A stretch of DNA of 64,000 bases, from positions 992,001-1,056,000 of the forward strand of contig NZ_CP032155.1 of assembly GCF_008329905.1 (NCBI RefSeq), in the 5' to 3' direction. The notes beneath the pieces are model-generated. The model searched no databases, was not told the origin of the DNA, and was given only the letters and a program-made list of their open reading frames with translations. Both the position numbers and the translations under genes were made by a program. This document shows positions 59,281 to 64,000 of this stretch, piece by piece (within the stretch, counting starts at the first letter, position 1; each line of letters opens with the position of its first letter). The DNA is from Mycobacterium sp. ELW1 (GTDB taxonomy: Bacteria > Actinomycetota > Actinomycetes > Mycobacteriales > Mycobacteriaceae).

Positions 59281-61605
59281 TCACCAGCCGAAGCCGATCA
59301 GCCGGAGACCCGATCCGACAAAATCGGCTTCCGACAGGCAATTCCGTCCATCGACCACCAGGTCGCCGCGCATCACCCGACGAAGCCCGGCCGGGTCGAT
59401 CGACCGGAACTCCGGCCATTCTGTCGTGACAACAACAGCGTCAACCCGGTCGGCTGCCTCGTAGGCATCACGTGTGATGCGGATGGCTGACAATTCGTCA
59501 GGCAACGACTTAACGACAGGATCGAATGCCGACACCACCGCTCCGGCAGCCAGTAGGCGACGGGCAATGTCCAGAGCTGGGGCATCACGCAGATCGTCGG
59601 TGCCGGGCTTGAACGTCAGACCGAGAAGCGCGATCCGACGGCCCTTGAGGACATGGAGCTCTCGCTGAAGCTTGCGGACGACACTCGCACGCTGCGACTT
59701 GTTGATACCGACCGTCGCTTGCAGCATTGATGGCGTATAGCCGTACTCCTGGCTGGTCGAAATCAGTGCCGCGACGTCCTTGCCGAAGCAGGAGCCGCCC
59801 CAGCCCACGCCAGGATTCAGGAAGGCACTGCCAATCCGGTGGTCGGCGCCAATCGCAGGCAACACCTGGCGGACGTCGGCGCCGAACAGTTCGCACATCT
59901 GTGCCATTTCGTTGGCGAAACTGATCTTGGTGGCCAGGAATGCATTCGCCGCATACTTGATCATCTCGGCGGACGCGAGGTCCGTCGTGATGAGTGCTGG
60001 CCGAAGAGTCCGGCGTCCACCCTCGAAAGACTGATCGAGCACTGGCGCGTATAGCTCGGCGACGTGGTTGACATCGGCGGCTGCGCCTCCAAGCACGATC
60101 CGGTCCGGGTACAGGAAGTCGTCCAGCGCGCACCCCTCGCGCAGGAACTCCGGATTGGACACGACATGGAACGAAAGTTCCCGGTCGTCACCGAGCGCGT
60201 CTTCCAGGATCGTGCGGGTCCAGTTGCCGGAACCAACCGGAACGGTCGACTTATTGACAATCACTACACCTGGGCGAAGGTACGGCGCCAACGACTGGAT
60301 CGCGCCTTCCAGCTGCGAAAGGTCGGGAGCGCCCTCGGGCCCAGGGGGAGTTCCCACACAGAGGAACACGAAGTCGGCGTCGGACAGCGCGTCGGCTGGG
60401 CGATCAGTGAACTGGAGGCGCCCGGTCGACAGCGCGGCTTTGAGCATCTCCGGCAGGCCGGGCTCGACGAAGGGTGCTTGACCTTGGTTGAGCTGGCTCG
60501 TACGCAGCGAGTCGCTGTCAAGGCCGCAGACGGAGTGCCCCAGGAACGCCAAGCAGGTCGAGGTCACTGCACCCACGTAACCGGTACCGATCACAGCGAC
60601 TTTGTGTCGGGGATGCTCCTGCGTTTCCTGAACCGAGTAGGACGCCGGTGCACCAGCGGTGAAATCACCGTGCATTTGGTCGCGGAACCAGGAAATGGTC
60701 TTCGTCAATCCATCCGTGACATCGACCTGTGGTTCCCAGTTCAATTCGGTTCGTGCCAGGGTGATGTCGGGTTGACGCTGGGACGGGTCGTCCCGCGGCC
60801 GGTCGTAGAACTCGATCGGCGAGTCGGACCCGGTAATCTCGCGGATGAGCTCAGCGAGCTCGAGCATGGTCAATTCGTGTGGGTTGCCGATGTTGACCGG
60901 ACCGGCGAGGTCGGAGAACAAAAGCCGGATCGCGCCTTCGACGAGGTCGTCGACATAACAGACGGATCGGGTCTGGCTGCCGTCGCCGTGAACGGTCAAC
61001 GGCACGCCGGCGAGCGCCTGGTTGACGAAAGCCGGAATAGCGCGACCGTCATCCGGACGCATGCGAGGCCCGTACGTATTGAAGATCCGCATGATTGCGG
61101 TATTGACGCCGTGTTTGGTCCGGTACGCGGTGGTGGCTGCCTCGGCAAAGCGTTTCGCTTCGTCATAACAAGAGCGTGGACCCACTGGATTGACGTTGCC
61201 CCAATAGCTTTCGGGCTGAGGGTGCACGTGCGGATCGCCGTACGTCTCCGACGTGGAGGCCAGCAGATAGCGGGCGCCCTTCTCCTTGGCCAAGCCGAGA
61301 CTGTGAAGCGTTCCGAGTGAACCCGCCTTCAACGTCTGAATCGGGAGTTGCGCGTAGTCGATCGGCGACGCGGGGGATGCGAAGTGCAGGACGAAATCGA
61401 CCGGTCCGGGGACTGAGATGAAGTCGCTGACGTCGACCTTCATCAGTCGGAAGCCGTCGCGGCCCTGCAGGTGAGCGACGTTCTCGGGTTTGCCGGTCAA
61501 GAAGTTGTCGAGGCAGATCACGTCAATGTCGTGCGCGAGGAGCGCCTCGGCCAAATGCGAGCCCACAAAGCCCGCACCACCCGTTAGTACCGCTCGCCGG
61601 CGCAT
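59281..61605 (-). CDS. UDP-xylose synthase / UDP-glucose 6-dehydrogenase fusion
   Basis: A 774-residue two-enzyme protein. Residues 1 to about 315 form an extended SDR of the UDP-glucuronate decarboxylase (UXS) type: [27 protein letters not shown], YxxxK at Tyr147-Lys151 (YDEAKR) and [13 protein letters not shown]. Residues from about 335 form UDP-glucose/GDP-mannose dehydrogenase: [36 protein letters not shown], catalytic Cys606 in [10 protein letters not shown], and [16 protein letters not shown]. Together they would turn UDP-glucose into UDP-glucuronate and then UDP-xylose in one chain. Domain order is reversed relative to the pathway. Codon reading is continuous, with no frameshift. It lies 30 bases upstream of the glycosylphosphotransferase gene. 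Confidence 0.9.
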   Translation of the reverse strand: MRRRAVLTGGAGFVGSHLAEALLAHDIDVICLDNFLTGKPENVAHLQGRDGFRLMKVDVSDFISVPGPVDFVLHFASPASPIDYAQLPIQTLKAGSLGTLHSLGLAKEKGARYLLASTSETYGDPHVHPQPESYWGNVNPVGPRSCYDEAKRFAEAATTAYRTKHGVNTAIMRIFNTYGPRMRPDDGRAIPAFVNQALAGVPLTVHGDGSQTRSVCYVDDLVEGAIRLLFSDLAGPVNIGNPHELTMLELAELIREITGSDSPIEFYDRPRDDPSQRQPDITLARTELNWEPQVDVTDGLTKTISWFRDQMHGDFTAGAPASYSVQETQEHPRHKVAVIGTGYVGAVTSTCLAFLGHSVCGLDSDSLRTSQLNQGQAPFVEPGLPEMLKAALSTGRLQFTDRPADALSDADFVFLCVGTPPGPEGAPDLSQLEGAIQSLAPYLRPGVVIVNKSTVPVGSGNWTRTILEDALGDDRELSFHVVSNPEFLREGCALDDFLYPDRIVLGGAAADVNHVAELYAPVLDQSFEGGRRTLRPALITTDLASAEMIKYAANAFLATKISFANEMAQMCELFGADVRQVLPAIGADHRIGSAFLNPGVGWGGSCFGKDVAALISTSQEYGYTPSMLQATVGINKSQRASVVRKLQRELHVLKGRRIALLGLTFKPGTDDLRDAPALDIARRLLAAGAVVSAFDPVVKSLPDELSAIRITRDAYEAADRVDAVVVTTEWPEFRSIDPAGLRRVMRGDLVVDGRNCLSEADFVGSGLRLIGFGW

Positions 61606-62054
61606 AATGTCGCGTCTCCGATTCAGCGCTCAAGGCCGAGTATTGACGGCAGGTTCCGGCCGGCGATCGCCTCCTTCAGGCGCGCGCAACCAACTGGTAT
61701 CGATCGTCGACCAGTACCACGACGCTTTTCGGACTCCGGTGTGGTCACGTAGATTTCCCCCGCCTTCAAGACCCTGCCAGTCCCCATCAAAATTCCGCTA
61801 TCAGCTGGCCCTTCCTGGCGCCCTGACGTTATCACCGGGCGACGTTCCCGGCAACGTGAACAAACTTATTAGCCCGGCGCTACGGCTCCGGGTGAATCGG
61901 CAGACATTTTAGGCAAAGTTCGACTCACAGGTTCGAGGTGGGGGCCAACTAACCGGTCCACTGAGGCCGCAGGCGCGTGCCGGTTGAACGGCCCCGGTGA
62001 TCCTCGAGCTCACGACTTGAGCGAGGCGCCGCACAAAGCCGATACGATCCCCCG
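61606..62054. other. Divergent intergenic region of the glycan cluster
   Basis: About 450 bases between the fusion gene and the RmlC-like gene, containing both promoters. I see no convincing gene; a 70-codon minus frame at 61623-61835 lacks motifs and a ribosome site. AT-rich patches lie near 61858-61925. Confidence 0.5.
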
Positions 62055-62636
62055 GTGAAGGTAGAGGTGCGCGAGACGACAATCCCGGAAGTCCTAGTCG
62101 TGGACCACGAGGTCTTCGAGGATGAGCGCGGATTCTTCATGGAGGTGTACCGCTCGGATCAGTTCGCGGAATACGCGGATCTTGGTCTCCCAAGTAGTTT
62201 CGTGCAGCTCAACCACAGCCGTAGTGCTCGTCACGTGACCCGCGGCCTCCACTTCCAGTGGGAACCCCCGATGGGCAAATTGATGCGCGTGGTGCGTGGT
62301 GAGGCATTCCTGGTCGCTGTCGATATTCGCCCGGACTCGCCGACCCTTGGCCAGTACGCGAGCATCATCGCCAACGAACGCAACCGTCTGCAGCTGTGGG
62401 CACCCGCAAGCTTCGCGCGCGGGTTTTGTACGCTCTCCGAGGTGGCCGAAGTCGAGTACATGACGACAGGTACGTACAACGCCGCTGCCGAGTCAGGCAT
62501 TCGGTGGAATGATCCAACGATCGGTATCGAGTGGCCGGTTGAGGAGCCGATTCTGTCTCACAAGGATTCCAAAGCGCAGTCACTTGCAGAGTGGCTGGAA
62601 AGGCCTGAGGCGCAAGCCTTTTCAACAGGGGGATAG
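62055..62636 (+). CDS. dTDP-4-dehydrorhamnose 3,5-epimerase-like protein (RmlC type)
   Basis: A 193-residue cupin epimerase. RGFFMEVYRSDQFAEYA near the start, the catalytic HVTRGLHFQWEPPMGKL and the late VEYMTTGTYNAAAE with its tyrosine follow the RmlC pattern. The usual AHGF reads ARGF here (His to Arg), a position near but not at the catalytic base. It may epimerise a dTDP- or related 4-keto sugar. GTG-free start: ATG is not present and the GTG at 62055 (GTGAAG) is used. The epimerase gene follows after five bases. Confidence 0.82.
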   Translation: MKVEVRETTIPEVLVVDHEVFEDERGFFMEVYRSDQFAEYADLGLPSSFVQLNHSRSARHVTRGLHFQWEPPMGKLMRVVRGEAFLVAVDIRPDSPTLGQYASIIANERNRLQLWAPASFARGFCTLSEVAEVEYMTTGTYNAAAESGIRWNDPTIGIEWPVEEPILSHKDSKAQSLAEWLERPEAQAFSTGG

Positions 62637-62641
62637 GTTCG

Positions 62642-63643
62642 ATGAGGATATTCATCGCGGGGGGCGCCGGATATATCGGTACCGTGTTGGCACCCCGCTT
62701 GGCTGCCCGTGGCTACGATGTGACCGTCGCCGATTTGGCCTGGTTCGGTAACCACCTGCCTCCGGAAATCCCGGTCATTCACCAGGATGTCATGTCCATT
62801 TCGGAAGATGACCTCGCAGGAATTGACGTGGTCATATTCCTGGCCGGCTTGTCGAACGATCCTATGGCCGAGTTCAGTCCTGTCCTCAATTACGTACACA
62901 ACGCAGCGGCTCCGGCAAACCTGGCCTACCTCGCCAAACGTGCGGGTGTGCGGCGGTTCGTTTTCGCGTCGTCTTGTTCGGTTTACGGATTTACTGAGGA
63001 CGAGCTGTGGGACGAGGATTCACCGACCGTCACCGCGCATCCATATGGAATCAGCAAGTTGCAGGCCGAAGCAGGCGTTCGACATCTGCAGGACAGCTCA
63101 TTCAGCGTCATCATCCTGCGAAAAGGGACGGTGTGCGGCTATAGCCCTCGCATGAGATTGGACTTGGTCATCAACACGATGTTCAAGACCGCTTTGCAGG
63201 ACGGCAACATCACCGTCAACAACCCGTCTATCTGGCGACCGATTTTATCTATCCAGGATGCAACTGCTGGGTATATTCGCGCAGTCGAAGCCAGTCCCTC
63301 GGTAAGTGGAACATTCAATATTGCGTCGGAGAACACAACGCTGGGTGCGCTCGCCGACCAGATCGAGGCGACGCTCAGGCGAGAGCTCGACTTGGAGCCT
63401 GAGTTGCGGATTCTCGAGAAGGCGGACTTCCGCAACTACAAGGTTTCCGTGGATCGCGCTCGGGTGCAGCTCGGATTCAAACCCGCCTATGGCATAGACC
63501 GCATCGTCGAGGATCTTATTCGGCACCGAAATGAATTCGCCGATATGGACAATCCCGCCTACTACAACATCGCCACATTCCGGAACATCATGAGCGGCGA
63601 AACCGCCGCGCAAGGCCACACGGCCCTGAGCCCGGTGGACTAG
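62642..63643 (+). CDS. NAD-dependent sugar epimerase/dehydratase
   Basis: A 333-residue extended SDR: MRIFIAGGAGYIGTVLAPRL, FASSCSVYGF, the YxxxK in HPYGISKLQAEAG, and RPILSIQDATAGYIRAVE. It modifies a nucleotide sugar; relatives include GDP- or dTDP-4-keto-sugar reductases and epimerases. Placed between RmlC-like and RmlD-like genes on the same strand, it probably contributes a deoxysugar of the surface glycan. Substrate unknown. Confidence 0.83.
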   Translation: MRIFIAGGAGYIGTVLAPRLAARGYDVTVADLAWFGNHLPPEIPVIHQDVMSISEDDLAGIDVVIFLAGLSNDPMAEFSPVLNYVHNAAAPANLAYLAKRAGVRRFVFASSCSVYGFTEDELWDEDSPTVTAHPYGISKLQAEAGVRHLQDSSFSVIILRKGTVCGYSPRMRLDLVINTMFKTALQDGNITVNNPSIWRPILSIQDATAGYIRAVEASPSVSGTFNIASENTTLGALADQIEATLRRELDLEPELRILEKADFRNYKVSVDRARVQLGFKPAYGIDRIVEDLIRHRNEFADMDNPAYYNIATFRNIMSGETAAQGHTALSPVD

Positions 63644-63645
63644 CC

Positions 63646-64000
63646 GTGGCCGCGGTGATGGTGTTAGGCGCCACCGGTCAGCTCGGCGCCGATGTGGTGG
63701 ATGCTTTCGGTTCCGCCCGATCCGAGGTGATTGGTCTGGGGCATCGTGAAGTGGACGTGACGGATTTCGCGTCTGTTTCGGCAGTCGTAGGAGCGGCGCG
63801 CCCAGCACTCGTTGTTAACACCACCGCCTTCCATAACCTCGAGCTCTGTGAGGAGGATCAGACCTCTGCGTTTGCGGTCAATGCGATTGGAGCCCGCAAT
63901 GTGGCGATGGCGGCCCATGCCACTGGGGCAGCCCTTATTCACATCAGCACGGATTATGTCTTCGACGGCTTAAAGCAATCTCCCTACGATGAGGGCGATT
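63646..64000 (+). CDS. dTDP-4-dehydrorhamnose reductase-like protein (RmlD type), partial
   Basis: The first 118 codons of a reductase, cut by the right edge. VMVLGATGQLGADVVDAFG is the nucleotide loop, DVTDFASVSAVVGAARP, NTTAFHNLELCEED and ISTDYVFDG follow the RmlD pattern. GTG 63646 starts two bases after the previous stop. It would complete reduction of a 4-keto sugar such as dTDP-rhamnose. Confidence 0.85.
   Translation, partial: MAAVMVLGATGQLGADVVDAFGSARSEVIGLGHREVDVTDFASVSAVVGAARPALVVNTTAFHNLELCEEDQTSAFAVNAIGARNVAMAAHATGAALIHISTDYVFDGLKQSPYDEGD

Noticed and set aside
61623..61835. A 70-codon minus-strand gene upstream of the fusion enzyme
   Set aside because: It has no ribosome site, motif or codon bias and lies in the divergent promoter region.
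62055..62636. Inactivation of the RmlC-like protein because AHGF is ARGF
   Set aside because: The catalytic His in RGLHFQ and the late Tyr are kept, so activity is still plausible.

Overview
The window is high-GC actinobacterial DNA and almost certainly comes from a Mycobacterium, probably an environmental or fast-growing species. The evidence is a hadA-hadB-hadC block embedded in tRNA-Thr, tRNA-Met, rpmG and tRNA-Trp, secE, nusG, rplK, rplA; mycolic-acid-type SAM methyltransferases; YrbE permeases of an mce operon; IniB-like and UsfY-like proteins; DesA3-like desaturase; GAF-ANTAR regulators; and L,D-transpeptidases. No insertion sequence, integrase, CRISPR array or rRNA was seen.

Layout. 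1-1.7 kb: two YrbE permeases opening an mce operon that runs off the left edge. 1.9-9.5 kb: a DesA3-like desaturase whose homology-defined start is ATC, three GAF-ANTAR RNA-binding regulators (the first behind a 17-codon leader), a FadD enzyme, and a Ser/Thr kinase fused through one membrane helix to an extracellular amino-acid-binding domain. 10.1-12.3 kb: an overlapping trio (proline-rich anchored protein, haem-type membrane protein, NuoF-like protein) that looks like a transmembrane electron-transfer unit. 12.4-15 kb: small genes, a 40-42 bp tandem duplication carrying a translation start, a DUF5994 protein and an MHS-type transporter with paired operators. 15.5-20.1 kb: a coupled GT4 / six-hairpin / GH130 operon plus a transglutaminase-like protein. 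20.2-24.2 kb: a CEOS-like dehydrogenase and small protein divergent from a TetR regulator with nested operators, then cspA and an rhlE-like helicase. 24.4-28.2 kb: a ketoacyl synthase lacking its catalytic cysteine, convergent with two mycolate methyltransferase genes, and another methyltransferase. 28.2-33.8 kb: NYN-LOTUS protein, twin L,D-transpeptidases, twin exported proteins, UsfY-like protein. 33.9-36.7 kb: IniB-like glycine-rich protein with a CRP-like site, a long leader with three hairpins, and 138-bp internal repeats.

36.8-43.5 kb is the most unusual unit: a six-gene minus-strand operon in the order GntR/HutC regulator, two-cluster ferredoxin, lipoprotein binding protein with a NosL-like tail, ABC permease, ABC ATPase, and an AprA/FrdA-like flavoprotein carrying a C-terminal HEAT-repeat domain. 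Overlapping stops and starts argue that the parts are made together, so I infer import of a sulfonate-like or other small anion followed by a redox step on flavin and Fe-S centres.

43.8-50.2 kb holds mixed metabolic genes (SDR, hydrolase, EchA3-like with its TetR, GH25-like lysin domain protein, glyoxalase-II-like). 50.3-55.1 kb is the conserved tRNA/had/ribosomal block. 55.1 kb to the end holds two membrane EEP-fold proteins and a surface-glycan cluster: a low-molecular-weight tyrosine phosphatase that appears to start at CTG, a polyprenyl glycosylphosphotransferase, a single-chain UDP-xylose synthase / UDP-glucose dehydrogenase fusion, and RmlC-like, epimerase and RmlD-like genes, the last cut by the right edge. 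Calls rest on reading motifs and remembered families; no search was run.
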